Assembly (NCBI GenBank): GCA_017538795.1
Contig: JAFYIE010000023.1
Span: 46,883 to 110,882, forward strand
Reading direction: 5' to 3'
DNA from: Bacteroidales bacterium
GTDB taxonomy: Bacteria > Bacteroidota > Bacteroidia > Bacteroidales > F082
Length of the DNA: 64,000 bases
Shown: positions 22,954-31,885 of the stretch, piece by piece
Layout: the number at the start of each line of letters is the position of its first letter
Numbering within the stretch: the first letter of the stretch is position 1
The notes under the pieces: generated by a model
What the model saw: only the letters and a program-made list of their open reading frames with translations
The model's database searches: none
What the model was told of the DNA's origin: nothing
Program-made: the position numbers and the translations under genes

Positions 22954-22971
22954 GGGGGCGAAGCCACGAAA

Positions 22972-23694
22972 TTATTTTGTCAAAACTTGGAAAACCGCTT
23001 CAATACTCGCGTCTTTGCTGTGCATCACGTTGAGTTTGATGTTCTCGATGGTGTCGTTGGCAACGACCACACCTTTATTAATAATAACGATGCGTGGACA
23101 CATTGCTTCGACTTCCTGCATGATGTGAGTCGAGAGAAGGACGGTTTTTTCTTTTCCAAGTTCAGTGATAAGTCCACGGATTTCAATGAGTTGGTTCGGG
23201 TCGAGACCTGATGTAGGCTCGTCGAGAATCAGCACTGAAGGGTTGTGCATCATTGCTTGAGCCAATCCCACACGCTGACGATAACCTTTCGACAAAGCTC
23301 CGATTTTCTTGCGCATCTCGACGGTGAGGCCGGTCTTTTCGATCATCTCATCGATGCGGTTTTTAGCTTCTTTGCCAGTGATATGATGAATTCCAGCGAC
23401 AAATTCGAGATATTCGCGCACGTACATGTCAAGGTAAAGCGGGTTATGCTCCGGCAGATAACCCACGCGTTGGCGCACCTCCATCGGGTTGTCGATGGTG
23501 TCGAAACCTTCAACAGACACTGTGCCTTCGGTCTGCGGAATGAAGCACGTAATAATCTTCATCAGTGTTGATTTTCCTGCTCCGTTCGGGCCCAGAAGTC
23601 CCACAATCTGACCTTTTTCGATATCCAGATTCACATCATTCAGCGCCAACTGCTGGTCATAGCGTTTCGTTACGTGGTTTACCTTAATTGACAT
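22972..23694 (-). CDS. gldA: ABC transporter ATP-binding protein (GldA-like)
   Basis: 240 residues from MSIKVNHVTKRYDQQLAL. Walker A is GLLGPNGAGKST, the signature LSKGYRQRVGLAQA, Walker B VLILDEPTSGLDP and the His switch LSTH. The best fit is the Bacteroidota GldA-type ATPase, named from gliding motility but also found in non-motile relatives. The permease partner is not in the window. A -7 box TATTTTTG lies immediately upstream on the minus strand. The function beyond ATP-driven transport is uncertain. Confidence 0.85.
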   Translation of the reverse strand: MSIKVNHVTKRYDQQLALNDVNLDIEKGQIVGLLGPNGAGKSTLMKIITCFIPQTEGTVSVEGFDTIDNPMEVRQRVGYLPEHNPLYLDMYVREYLEFVAGIHHITGKEAKNRIDEMIEKTGLTVEMRKKIGALSKGYRQRVGLAQAMMHNPSVLILDEPTSGLDPNQLIEIRGLITELGKEKTVLLSTHIMQEVEAMCPRIVIINKGVVVANDTIENIKLNVMHSKDASIEAVFQVLTK

Positions 23695-23756
23695 AAAAAT
23701 GTAATTTTTCAATGTGCAAAAATACAAAATTATTACAAAATACAGTAAATTTTATT

Positions 23757-23791
23757 GGAGGAGATTTCTCCACTTCGGTCGAAATGACGAG
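23757..23791. repeat. Intergenic repeat (GAGATTTCTCC family)
   Basis: GGAGGAGATTTCTCCACTTC followed by GGTCGAAATGACG. It matches the copy inside the beta-mannosidase gene at 12241-12282. It lies in the divergent gap between the gldA-like gene and rplM. Confidence 0.7.
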
Positions 23792-23934
23792 GGGGCCAAA
23801 TCGTAATGATATAGGTGTTGAAAAATTAATTTTTATTAATGTTTTTTGTATTAAAAAATTTTGTACTTTTGCAGTCCGAAATTTTAGTAGGGAAAATAGT
23901 GTAAAAACACATAACAAATTATTAATTAAATTAA

Positions 23935-24384
23935 ATGGATACATTAAGTTACAAAACAGTTAGCGTCAACAAAGAGCATGCCAACAAAAAATGGTATGTC
24001 GTCGACGCTGAGGGTCAGGTTCTTGGCCGTATGGCTTCAGAAATCGCCCAGGTTTTAAGAGGAAAGAGGAAGGCATGCTATACTCCCCACAGTGATTGTG
24101 GCGATAATGTCATCGTAATCAATGCCGAGAAAGTTATCCTCACCGGCAACAAAATGGACAAGAAGGTTTACGTACACTACACAGGTTTCCCTGGTGGTCA
24201 GCGCGTTAGAACCGTTAAGGACTTCTTGAACAAGAAGCCTATCTTCGTCATCGAACACGCGGTTAAGGGCATGTTACCTAAGACACGCCTTGGCAGTGCC
24301 ATCTTCCGTAATCTTTACGTTTATGAAGGACCTAATCACCCGCATGAGGCCCAACAACCACAAGTATTAACAATTAAGAAATAA
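23935..24384 (+). CDS. rplM: Ribosomal protein L13
   Basis: 149 residues. KKWYVVDAEGQVLGRMASEIA and the KAVKGMLPKTRLG-type stretch (HAVKGMLPKTRLG) identify L13, a 50S assembly protein. It heads the cluster rplM-rpsI-rpsB-tsf. A -7 box TACTTTTG at 23864-23871 marks the promoter and leaves a leader of about 55-60 bases, which could carry autoregulation. Confidence 0.97.
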   Translation: MDTLSYKTVSVNKEHANKKWYVVDAEGQVLGRMASEIAQVLRGKRKACYTPHSDCGDNVIVINAEKVILTGNKMDKKVYVHYTGFPGGQRVRTVKDFLNKKPIFVIEHAVKGMLPKTRLGSAIFRNLYVYEGPNHPHEAQQPQVLTIKK

Positions 24385-24389
24385 GTATC

Positions 24390-24776
24390 ATGGAAGTAAT
24401 CAACGCGTTAGGTAGAAGAAAGACAGCCGTCGCACGTATTTACATGAAAGCTGGCGAAGGCAAAATTACGGTCAACAAACGTGACTACAAGGAGTATTTC
24501 CCAACAAGCATCCTGCATTATGTGGTTGAACAGCCATTGATGCTCACAGAGAACTTGGGTAAATATGACATCAAAGTCAACCTCGATGGCGGTGGTATCA
24601 ACGGTCAGGCAGAAGCTCTCCGTCTCGCTATCAGCCGCGCATTGTGCGAAATCAACGCTGAATATCGTCCTATCCTTAAGGCTAAAGGTTTGATGCGCCG
24701 CGACCCACGTATGGTCGAACGTAAGAAGCCAGGTCAGCCAGGTGCACGTAAGAAATTCCAATTCAGCAAACGTTAG
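24390..24776 (+). CDS. rpsI: Ribosomal protein S9
   Basis: 128 residues. GRRKTAVARIYMK, GGGINGQAEALRLAISRAL and the C-terminal KKPGQPGARKKFQFSKR are diagnostic; the basic tail reaches toward the P site of the 30S subunit. It starts 5 bases after rplM, as is usual for the pair. Confidence 0.97.
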   Translation: MEVINALGRRKTAVARIYMKAGEGKITVNKRDYKEYFPTSILHYVVEQPLMLTENLGKYDIKVNLDGGGINGQAEALRLAISRALCEINAEYRPILKAKGLMRRDPRMVERKKPGQPGARKKFQFSKR

Positions 24777-24795
24777 TCTATTAAAAGGAAACATC

Positions 24796-25623
24796 ATGAC
24801 ACAAGCAACATTCGAAGAATTATTAGATGCAGGTTGTCACTTCGGTCACCTCAGAAGAAAATGGAACCCGAACATGGCACCGTACATCTTCATGGAACGT
24901 AACGGTATCCATATTATTGACTTGTACAAGACACAGGCCAAGATCGATGAAGCAGCAAACGCTCTTCGTCAGTTAGCAAGATCAGGAAAGAAAGTCCTTT
25001 TCGTAGCTACAAAGAAACAGGCGAAAGATATCGTCGCTGAACTCGTTTCAAGAGTCAACATGCCATACGTTACAGAACGTTGGCCTGGTGGTATGCTCAC
25101 CAACTTCACCACAATCCGCAAGGCAGTGCGCAAGATGGTCAGCATCGACAAGTTGATCGCAAGCAGCCAGTACAATAACCTTTCAAAACGCGAACGTCTC
25201 CAGATCGAGCGTGAGCGCGAGAAACTCCAGAAGAACCTTGGTTCAATCGCCGACCTCAACCGCCTTCCAAGCGCAGTGTTCGTAGTTGACGTTATCAAGG
25301 AACATATCGCAGTGGCAGAAGCAAGAAAGCTTAACATCCCTACTTACGCCATCGTCGACACCAACTCAAATCCTAACCTCATCGACTTCCCGATCCCGGC
25401 AAACGACGACGCTTCGAAGTCAATCGCCCTCATCGTGAACAAGATGGTTGAAGCTATCGAAGAAGGCCTCAACGAGCGCAAGAACACCATGAAGGACGCC
25501 GACATGGCAGACGCTGAAGGTGAAGAGGAAATGAACGAAACAGCAGCAGTTGAAGAGGAAGAAAAAGAAGAAGAGCCGAAACGCGCTCGCCGTCCTCGCA
25601 AGACAGTTGCAAAGAAAAACTAA
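24796..25623 (+). CDS. rpsB: Ribosomal protein S2
   Basis: 275 residues from MTQATFEELLDAGCHFGHLR. An open frame extends upstream into rpsI, but this is the family start and AAAAGGAA lies before it. GGMLTNFTTIRKAV and PNLIDFPIPANDDA are typical. The C-terminus carries an unusual acidic stretch (EEEEKEEEP) followed by a basic tail, seen in some Bacteroidota S2. It is co-transcribed with tsf. Confidence 0.97.
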   Translation: MTQATFEELLDAGCHFGHLRRKWNPNMAPYIFMERNGIHIIDLYKTQAKIDEAANALRQLARSGKKVLFVATKKQAKDIVAELVSRVNMPYVTERWPGGMLTNFTTIRKAVRKMVSIDKLIASSQYNNLSKRERLQIEREREKLQKNLGSIADLNRLPSAVFVVDVIKEHIAVAEARKLNIPTYAIVDTNSNPNLIDFPIPANDDASKSIALIVNKMVEAIEEGLNERKNTMKDADMADAEGEEEMNETAAVEEEEKEEEPKRARRPRKTVAKKN

Positions 25624-25648
25624 TCATTAAATAAAGAAAGGTAAGACA

Positions 25649-26644
25649 ATGAATATTACTGCAGCTCAAGTCAATGAACTCAGACAAATGACAGGCGCAG
25701 GTATGATGGACTGCAAGAAAGCCCTCGTTGAATGCAACGGCGACAAAGAAGCAGCTATCGACTACCTCCGCAAGAAAGGCCAGAAAATCGCCGAAAAGCG
25801 CGCTGACCGTGAAGCCGCTGAAGGCGCTGTCATCTCAGCAACAACAGCCGACCACACATACGGTGCTGTCATCATGCTGAACTGCGAGACAGACTTTGTA
25901 GGTTCTAACGCCGACTTCGTCGGAGCAGCCAAGGGATTCCTCCAGGCAGCTATCGACAACAAGATCAAGAACCTCGACGCTCTCAAGGCTTTCGCTATCA
26001 ACGGCCGCACAGTCGCTGACCTCGTCACCGACCTCACAGCCAAGACAGGCGAGAAAGTCGAACTCAAGCACCTCGAAGTTGTTGAGGCTCCTTACGTAGC
26101 CAACTACAACCACCAGGGCAACCGCCTCGCAACACTCGTTGGTTTCAACAAGTCATTCAACGGTATTGAAGAGACAGCTCACGAAGTGGCAATGCACGCA
26201 GCAGCTATGTCACCTATCGCTATCGACGAAAACGACGTCCCACAGGAGACAAAAGACCGTGAGATGGCAGTCGCTATCGAGAAGACAAAACAGGAACAGG
26301 CAGCTAAGGCAGTCGACGTCGCTTTGAAGAAAGCAGGTATCAACCCAGCTCACGTTGACAGTGAAGATCACATCAACTCAAATATGGCCAAGGGTTGGAT
26401 CACAGAGGCTCAGGCACAGCAGGCACGCGAGATCCGCGAGAAAGTCACAGCTGACACCCTTGCTAACCTCAAGGAGCAGATGGTGATGAACATCGCTAAC
26501 GGCCGTGTCAACAAGTTCTTCAAAGAGAACTGCCTCCTCGACCAGGCTTCATTGCTCGACGGCAGCATGACAGTGCGCCAGTTCATCCAGAAGGCTGACA
26601 AGGAAGCTACAGTTGTGGCATTCAAGAGAGTTCAGCTCGGATAA
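25649..26644 (+). CDS. tsf: Elongation factor Ts
   Basis: 331 residues. VNELRQMTGAGMMDCKKALVE is the N-terminal UBA-like domain, with LNCETDFVGSNADFV in the core. It recharges EF-Tu with GTP. It is the last gene of the ribosomal cluster; a hairpin with a T run (26665-26697) follows the stop. Codon choice is very biased (many ATC, GAC, AAC), which fits high expression. Confidence 0.97.
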   Translation: MNITAAQVNELRQMTGAGMMDCKKALVECNGDKEAAIDYLRKKGQKIAEKRADREAAEGAVISATTADHTYGAVIMLNCETDFVGSNADFVGAAKGFLQAAIDNKIKNLDALKAFAINGRTVADLVTDLTAKTGEKVELKHLEVVEAPYVANYNHQGNRLATLVGFNKSFNGIEETAHEVAMHAAAMSPIAIDENDVPQETKDREMAVAIEKTKQEQAAKAVDVALKKAGINPAHVDSEDHINSNMAKGWITEAQAQQAREIREKVTADTLANLKEQMVMNIANGRVNKFFKENCLLDQASLLDGSMTVRQFIQKADKEATVVAFKRVQLG

Positions 26645-26664
26645 TTTGAGTCATTGGACTAAAC

Positions 26665-26697
26665 AAAAAAGCCGCTCAAATGAGCGGCTTTTTTTAT
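26665..26697. terminator. Bidirectional terminator between tsf and cysS
   Basis: GCCGCTCA and TGAGCGGC (26671-26688) form an 8-bp stem around a 2-base loop, flanked by A6 on the left and T7 on the right. It can stop both convergent transcripts. Confidence 0.9.
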
Positions 26698-28185
26698 TTA
26701 TTTCTTCGACCACGTCGTGCCGTCTTTGCCATCTTTGAGAACAATGTCCAAAGCGGCAAGCTTGTCACGAATGAGGTCAGATGTTGCCCAGTCTTTCTTG
26801 GCGCGGGCCTCTTTGCGGATGTCGATAATGGTGTCCATTAAGCCATCAACGATGCCGTTGTCGTCGGAACCTGCTTCATTATTGAGCAAGCCAAGGATTT
26901 CGAAGACGAAGACGTCGAACAGCTTCTTCAAAAGCGCCAACTCAGCAGGATTAATCTTTGAATGACTGTCTTTCACTGAGTTGACAATGCGCACTGCCTC
27001 GAAGAGGTTCGCAATCACGATTGGGCTGTTGAAGTCGTCGTTCATGGCATCGTAGCAGGCATCCATAATCTTCTGAACGCCAAGGTCTTCAGCACCTTCG
27101 GTGGCTGTCAGGCCATCGATGAGACTTGCAGCTTCCATCAAGCGTTTGTAACCTTTTTCAGCAGCCTGAAGTGCCTCGTTCGAGAAATCGACGGTGCTGC
27201 GATACTGAGCCTGAAGGATGAAGAAACGAATCGTCATCGGGCTGTACGGCTGTGCCAGCATTTCCTCGCCTTTTGCGTTGATGTGGCTGCCTTTGAAGAA
27301 CTCGTCGAGAGTGATGAAGTTGCCAAGAGATTTTCCCATCTTCTGTCCGGCGATGGTAATCATGTTGTTATGCATCCAGTAGTGCACCGGTGCTTTGCCG
27401 TTTGCCGCCATCGACTGTGCGATTTCCGACTCATGGTGCGGGAACTGCAGGTCGAGACCGCCGCCGTGGATATCAAATTCCTCGCCGAGGTATTTGCAAC
27501 CCATTGCAGAGCATTCCATGTGCCATCCCGGGAAGCCGTCGCTCCATGGTGAAGGCCAGCGCATGATGTGCTTCGGCTCGGCTTTCTTCCACAAAGCGAA
27601 GTCGATAGGGTTATGCTTCTCGCTCTGTCCGGCCAGCTCGCGGGTGTTGTTGATCATCTCCTCGATGTTACGTCCCGAAAGGATGCCGTAATGATATTTC
27701 TCGTTGTATTTCTTGATGTCGAAATAAACCGAACCATTCTCGATATAAGCGAAACCAGCGTCCAAAATCTTCTGAATCATAGCAATCTGCTCGATGATAT
27801 GACCCGAGGCATGAGGCTCGATTGAAGGACGCAGAACGTTGAGCTTATCCATCGCCTGATGATACCTAACAGTATAATACTGAGCGACTTCCATCGGCTC
27901 TAGGTCTTCGAGGCGAGCCTTCTTTGCGATCTTATCCTCGCCTTCGTCGGCATCGTGCTCGAGGTGACCCACATCGGTGATGTTGCGCACATAGCGAACC
28001 TTATATCCGAGATGTTTCAGATAACGGAACACCAAGTCGAAAGTGATTGCCGGGCGGGCATGACCGAGGTGAGCGTCGCCATAGACGGTCGGGCCGCAGA
28101 CGTACATTCCGACGTGACCTTCGTGAATAGGTTTGAAAGGCTGCTTCATGCGAGCCAAGCTGTTATAAATATATAAAGCGTCCAT
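26698..28185 (-). CDS. cysS: Cysteinyl-tRNA synthetase
   Basis: 495 residues. [17 protein letters not shown] is the HIGH-type motif, [10 protein letters not shown] the zinc-binding part and [10 protein letters not shown] the KMSKS-type motif. It charges tRNA-Cys. The -7 box TAACTTTG at 28202-28209 on the minus strand lies directly before the start, giving a leader of about 10 bases. Confidence 0.97.
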   Translation of the reverse strand: MDALYIYNSLARMKQPFKPIHEGHVGMYVCGPTVYGDAHLGHARPAITFDLVFRYLKHLGYKVRYVRNITDVGHLEHDADEGEDKIAKKARLEDLEPMEVAQYYTVRYHQAMDKLNVLRPSIEPHASGHIIEQIAMIQKILDAGFAYIENGSVYFDIKKYNEKYHYGILSGRNIEEMINNTRELAGQSEKHNPIDFALWKKAEPKHIMRWPSPWSDGFPGWHMECSAMGCKYLGEEFDIHGGGLDLQFPHHESEIAQSMAANGKAPVHYWMHNNMITIAGQKMGKSLGNFITLDEFFKGSHINAKGEEMLAQPYSPMTIRFFILQAQYRSTVDFSNEALQAAEKGYKRLMEAASLIDGLTATEGAEDLGVQKIMDACYDAMNDDFNSPIVIANLFEAVRIVNSVKDSHSKINPAELALLKKLFDVFVFEILGLLNNEAGSDDNGIVDGLMDTIIDIRKEARAKKDWATSDLIRDKLAALDIVLKDGKDGTTWSKK

Positions 28186-28317
28186 AATTGCAAAATTTTT
28201 GCAAAGTTACAAAAAATTTCATAGCGAGATGACTTGCAAAACTAAAAAAATGTTTATATTTGCAGTGTTGTTTTGATTGTTTTAGATTATTTGAAGTAGG
28301 TTAAAAGAGGAGGATTT

Positions 28318-28608
28318 ATGCCAAAAGTCTTAATTTATGCAACCGCAAAGGTTATTTGGACATTTTTGTTTTACGGATCAGACAGTAACGAAAACAGAGC
28401 TCATGTCCATGTGGGGAAAGCTGGAAACAAGAAATTGTGCAAAATATGGCTCGAACCAGAAGTGTCAGTGGCGGACAATGGAGAACTGACTGACAAACAA
28501 GTTAACCAAGTTGTGGCTATTGCCAAAAAGTATCAAGAAAAGTTCTTGGATCAATGGCAAAAGTTCCAAAATGGTGATAAAGTTAGAATTATTAAAGTGA
28601 ATGAATAA
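28318..28608 (+). CDS. DUF4160 family protein (pair B)
   Basis: 96 residues. FLFYGSDSNENRAHVHVGK is the DUF4160 core. It is the second such gene in the window, only distantly similar to the one at 18650. A promoter is visible (TTG 28234-28236, TATATTTG 28255-28262), separate from the divergent cysS promoter. The following gene overlaps by 8 bases and encodes a DUF2442-type partner. Confidence 0.8.
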   Translation: MPKVLIYATAKVIWTFLFYGSDSNENRAHVHVGKAGNKKLCKIWLEPEVSVADNGELTDKQVNQVVAIAKKYQEKFLDQWQKFQNGDKVRIIKVNE

Positions 28609-28876
28609 AATGTATAAAATTGAAGGTTATTGGGACGTAATCCCGCAGATTAAAAATGTGTCGTTCCCCAAAAGAGGGAAGATGCAGATTTTATTGGAAG
28701 ATGGGAGAATTATCATTGTCTCAGTTTCCAAGTTTCCAAGTGTCAAGAAATTAAGCATGGCACAGCGGAAGAAATGGTACATTTTAGGCAACGGCTTCTC
28801 GTTTGAAGATTCCGATGAGGTGATTCATATTGAGCAGATTCTTGGAAATTTTAAGAATTATGCTCATGAAGCATAA
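28601..28876 (+). CDS. DUF2442 family protein (pair B)
   Basis: 91 residues. It matches DUF2442 in layout, with the segment MQILLEDGRIIIVSVSKFPS. It overlaps the upstream DUF4160 gene. The second DUF4160/DUF2442 module in 10 kb supports the view that this pair is a recurring accessory unit. Its role is not established. Confidence 0.75.
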   Translation: MNKMYKIEGYWDVIPQIKNVSFPKRGKMQILLEDGRIIIVSVSKFPSVKKLSMAQRKKWYILGNGFSFEDSDEVIHIEQILGNFKNYAHEA

Positions 28877-28943
28877 TATATATGATTGATTAACAAATAA
28901 TTAAGAAACAGAAAAGAATAAAAACAGAGACATATATTAGATA

Positions 28944-29117
28944 GCGTTTGTAGCTGTCCTTGAAGTCCAATTTACCACAACGTCCTCGGTTTGAGGACAA
29001 ACCTATCAAGGATGAGTTATAAAATGCCGTAATTGCTACGGCGTGGAATGACTTGTTAGATAGGTGGGCGTGGTAACCCGGACTTCAAGCAAGGAATAAG
29101 TTCCGCGCTGTTTTTTT
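28944..29117 (+). ncRNA. Structured RNA of unknown family
   Basis: About 170 bases without a plausible gene but with nested perfect stems. CCTTGAAGTCC (28958-28968) pairs with GGACTTCAAG (29080-29089) plus AAGG (29091-29094). TTACCA (28972-28977) pairs with TGGTAA (29071-29076). Hairpins are GTCCTC/GAGGAC (28982-28998), ACCTATC/GATAGGT (29001-29007 with 29059-29065) and GCCGTA/TACGGC inside it (29026-29042). CGCGCTG followed by T7 could be a terminator. No standard promoter is clear upstream. I do not recognise the family. It precedes the P-loop protein gene by 52 bases. Confidence 0.65.
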
Positions 29118-29169
29118 GTTTGTCTCCTCAATATAATTAGAAGTTGCGCCCGACACGGATTAGGGAAAT

Positions 29170-29634
29170 ATGATGACGAAATTTTTAATTGTTACTGGTA
29201 CCGAGAACTCGGGAAAAACCACAACCATGGGAATGGTGTACAAAAAGCTTTTGCCATTAGCAACAGAAGCTTATCTAGCTGATGCTTCTGATGTAGAAAT
29301 ATCAACAGATGATACATTAATGCGATATGGGAATCCAATTGATTTCATATCTTATCTTAAAATAAATAACAAGACTACAATAGCCATGATATCTGCCGGT
29401 GATGTTGCAGCAGACGTTAAGGATTATGCAGAAGCTTATCTCAAAAATAATGTTGATTATATAATTTGCTGTGCAAGGACACAAAACAGAAAAGGTTCAG
29501 CACGCAGAGTACTGTATGATGATTTTAAAGAGTACCCAAAAGAAGAGTTTTGGCCTGTTTATTCAGATGACAAAAGTCAAATGTTTTCTGTAAAAGAAAA
29601 CGTTGTGGAACAAATTATTTCAAAGATATTGTAA
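29170..29634 (+). CDS. Small P-loop NTPase-like protein
   Basis: 154 residues. FLIVTGTENSGKTTTMGMVY contains a Walker A (GTENSGKTT). VDYIICCARTQNRKGSAR is a plausible strand-loop with substrate contacts. It resembles small ATP-binding proteins of unknown role rather than a known kinase. It starts 52 bases after the structured RNA and is followed 17 bases later by a lipoprotein gene, so the two are probably one unit. No specific function can be claimed. Confidence 0.65.
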   Translation: MMTKFLIVTGTENSGKTTTMGMVYKKLLPLATEAYLADASDVEISTDDTLMRYGNPIDFISYLKINNKTTIAMISAGDVAADVKDYAEAYLKNNVDYIICCARTQNRKGSARRVLYDDFKEYPKEEFWPVYSDDKSQMFSVKENVVEQIISKIL

Positions 29635-29651
29635 AACTAAAATCCAACAAA

Positions 29652-30434
29652 ATGAAAAAAGTATTTAAACTGGTTATGTTAACCATATTCGCTTGTATGA
29701 TGTTTTCATGTATTGACGATGAACAAAACAAAGAAACATCTAAAGCACAAGATGAACCCAAACCAGAGTATTTTTATACATACGATATATTATGGTATTA
29801 TCCAATATTTTATTACGACAAACTTGCTGGGGAGCGTGATTCAATAATCATAATAAAAAATGGAGACAATCCTAAAAACAAATCTGCGATTTTTGGCGGA
29901 TTAGCAATAAAATTAGCTTGTCGTATTCCTACTAACAGTACTGATGGTAATTCTGTGAAAGAGGTTTATTTGCGCTTTGATAATGAGGCCAATTACGATT
30001 CTGAAATATTCGCATGGCGGCTGGCATACAATATTGGCCATGATTTATTTGAATGGAATAAAGATCACAAATACATAAATGGGGAAGGTCACATTTCATT
30101 TAAAACTAATTTGGATGAATTGACACATTGTCTAAGTGAAATAAGATACCTACCAAATATTGTTGATACCAATATGAATAACGAAATAATTGAAATATTC
30201 AAACGGAACTACTATGACTTGAAAGAGAAGCCAATATATCCGCCTGAAAAAGGCTATGGATATCGAAAGTACCCGTTGGAGTTTGAAAGAAATGGCATGA
30301 TAAAAAACTCAATCAAATTAACACAGTATAACAAATTAGAGAGACTAGGATTAGTATACAGTCCAACTAAAAAAGCCGAAGGAATTCCCGATGATGCCAT
30401 TATAATTACAGGTCATTGGGGAGGTCTTTATTAG
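29652..30434 (+). CDS. Lipoprotein of unknown function
   Basis: 260 residues. The signal peptide has lipobox MFSC (Cys20). The rest is mostly beta-strand and polar, with no recognised domain. Base composition is AT-rich and the codons are unlike the ribosomal genes, suggesting recent transfer. The gene is complete and ends just before the prophage. A perfect 10-bp inverted repeat (30443-30470) follows the stop. Confidence 0.7.
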   Translation: MKKVFKLVMLTIFACMMFSCIDDEQNKETSKAQDEPKPEYFYTYDILWYYPIFYYDKLAGERDSIIIIKNGDNPKNKSAIFGGLAIKLACRIPTNSTDGNSVKEVYLRFDNEANYDSEIFAWRLAYNIGHDLFEWNKDHKYINGEGHISFKTNLDELTHCLSEIRYLPNIVDTNMNNEIIEIFKRNYYDLKEKPIYPPEKGYGYRKYPLEFERNGMIKNSIKLTQYNKLERLGLVYSPTKKAEGIPDDAIIITGHWGGLY

Positions 30435-30442
30435 CTATTTAC

Positions 30443-30470
30443 GATACAACATTAATTGTTATGTTGTATC
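30443..30470. terminator. Inverted repeat after the lipoprotein gene
   Basis: GATACAACAT and ATGTTGTATC form a perfect 10-bp stem with an 8-base loop, followed by TTAAATT. The T run is weak, so terminator function is likely but not certain. Confidence 0.6.
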
Positions 30471-30524
30471 TTAAATTGTACTATTCGTAAACTATACTCA
30501 CAAAAATGAATACGTGTTATTATT

Positions 30525-30560
30525 AATAAGAAATCCTCAACGTGGGGATTTCTTATTTTT
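30525..30560. terminator. Hairpin near the left boundary of the prophage
   Basis: AATAAGAAATCC and GGATTTCTTATT form a 12-bp stem with a 9-base loop, then TTT. It has A/T runs on both sides, so it can act in either direction. Confidence 0.7.
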
Positions 30561-30900
30561 TACGGAAATAAACTAATAACAGCACGAGGATAAAAACTAA
30601 TAACGGTACAAATTTAGCATTGAATCGAAAATTTGTACCAGTTGTGATTTTATCTAAGGGGCTAAAAAAGAAAAATCCATTTTTAAAAAGCGCAAATTTT
30701 TGATTTACAATAAATTACGATGTTTTGATAAAAAATAAAAAGTACAAAAAACTTTAATTTGCTTGTATTTTGCTTGTATAAAACCTCAAAAAAGCGCAAC
30801 AAAAGTTTAATAAAAGTTTAATTAATACAAATTTTGCTTGCATAAAACGACCTGAAGCCGTTATTTTACAACCATTTAAACGATTTTTGAACGGCGGCGC
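30561..30900. promoter_or_regulatory. Left-end region of the Mu-like prophage with repeated sites
   Basis: No gene is present. Repeated short sites are: AACTAATAAC at 30571 and 30595 (24-base spacing); a perfect 11-bp inverted repeat GGTACAAATTT/AAATTTGTACC (30605-30639); and TTTGCTTGTAT at 30758 and 30769 in tandem, with TTTGCTTGCAT at 30833. Transposase end-binding sites in Mu-like phages are clustered short repeats inside the left end, so these are candidates. The exact end and the 5-bp target duplication cannot be fixed from one side. Confidence 0.45.
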
Positions 30901-30931
30901 AAAACCGTTTAAACAGCAGCCGAAAACATAT

Positions 30932-30970
30932 AAAAAAGCCTCCCGGACTCACCGTCTGGAAGGCTTTTTT
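30932..30970. terminator. Strong bidirectional terminator downstream of the repressor gene
   Basis: AAAAAAGCCT and AGGCTTTTTT flank an imperfect GC-rich stem (CCCGGAC/GTCTGG) around the loop TCACC. It lies 234 bases past the end of the leftward repressor gene and would stop that transcript. Confidence 0.85.
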
Positions 30971-31203
30971 ATTGCCGCCGATTTTGACATGATTTGTCGA
31001 GTTATGACATAGTTATGACAAAAGATGTGACAAAAATAACACGATTTACACCCCTTTAATGCCAAAAAACGCCCCTAAAATGCCGTTTTTTAACGGATTG
31101 ACCCCCCTTTATTCCCATTTTCGTGCAAATTAAAAACGGATTAAACCGTTAATTTTCAATCATTTATGCTTAATTATGCGCAAAAAACACGGATTTTTGT
31201 GTA

Positions 31204-31602
31204 CTAACCAGCCATGGCTTCGGTATTCCCCCCCTCATATTTTGCAAGCCGCTCTTCCAAATCTGATACTTTTTCCTCAAGTAATCCAATTTGTTTTAAT
31301 TGCGAATCAATTGTCATTTTATAAGCTTTAATAATCTCATTTTCATGCTCATCTGATAATCGTTCGCATCTTAACATTTCACCTTGATCCAACAAAAGCC
31401 AATCTGGTGATAATTCTGGATATTGGCGTAAAATTTTCACGATTTTATCAGTTGAAAGCTCTGATTTTTTGTTTTTTCCACGGAAATTAGCACCATCAAC
31501 GCCTATTTTTTTATAAAAATCTTCTTTTCTAATCCTTTGTAATTCAATGAAATACAATAATTTTTCTTTAATAACCGTAATTTTTTCACTTTTTTCTTGC
31601 AT
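31204..31602 (-). CDS. Phage repressor-like HTH protein
   Basis: 132 residues from MQEKSEKITVIKEKL. The N-terminal half is a helix-turn-helix domain (RIRKEDFYKKIGVDGANFRG, then LSTDKIVKILRQYPELSPDWLL), as in Bacteroidota phage repressors. A short coiled coil (EEKVSDLEERLAKYE) at the C-terminus may give dimers. It is transcribed away from the early operon, and a perfect dyad operator lies in between. I infer it keeps the prophage silent, as Mu c does. A longer frame upstream of ATG 31602 runs through the operator and is unlikely. Confidence 0.75.
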   Translation of the reverse strand: MQEKSEKITVIKEKLLYFIELQRIRKEDFYKKIGVDGANFRGKNKKSELSTDKIVKILRQYPELSPDWLLLDQGEMLRCERLSDEHENEIIKAYKMTIDSQLKQIGLLEEKVSDLEERLAKYEGGNTEAMAG

Positions 31603-31628
31603 ATATCGTGAGAATTTTACTATCTTTG
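31597..31628 (+). promoter_or_regulatory. Early promoter of the prophage
   Basis: TTG at 31597-31599, 21 bases, TATCTTTG at 31621-31628. Transcription would start near 31633-31636, inside the dyad at 31633-31651, so a bound repressor would block it. Confidence 0.7.
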
Positions 31629-31632
31629 CAGA

Positions 31633-31651
31633 GTTGTTAAACATTAACAAC
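31633..31651. promoter_or_regulatory. Probable repressor operator
   Basis: GTTGTTAA, ACA, TTAACAAC: a perfect 8-bp dyad with a 3-base centre. It lies between the divergent repressor and Ner-like genes and overlaps the predicted early transcription start. Confidence 0.75.
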
Positions 31652-31681
31652 GCTGACAAAATTATATAAAAAAGTAATACG

Positions 31682-31870
31682 ATGGTTCAAAAAATTCAAC
31701 TGACCGGCAAACAGACCTGCAGAAGGCTCGCGAAAACCTTCAAAGTGTCAGTGCCTTACGTCAGCATGGCATTGAGTTTCCAAAGAAACGGGGAATTGGC
31801 CAACAAAATACGCAGTCACGCTCTCCAGAACGGAGGCAAACTGCTTCAGGAAGCGGAAGTTAAACACTAA
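31682..31870 (+). CDS. Small HTH DNA-binding protein (Ner-like position)
   Basis: 62 residues. TGKQTCRRLAKTFKVSVPYV then SMALSFQRNG reads as a helix-turn-helix that would recognise DNA. It is the first gene of the early operon and is divergent from the repressor, the place that Ner holds in phage Mu. I infer a role in switching early transcription. No family match is claimed. Confidence 0.65.
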   Translation: MVQKIQLTGKQTCRRLAKTFKVSVPYVSMALSFQRNGELANKIRSHALQNGGKLLQEAEVKH

Positions 31871-31885
31871 TTAAATAGGTATAAC

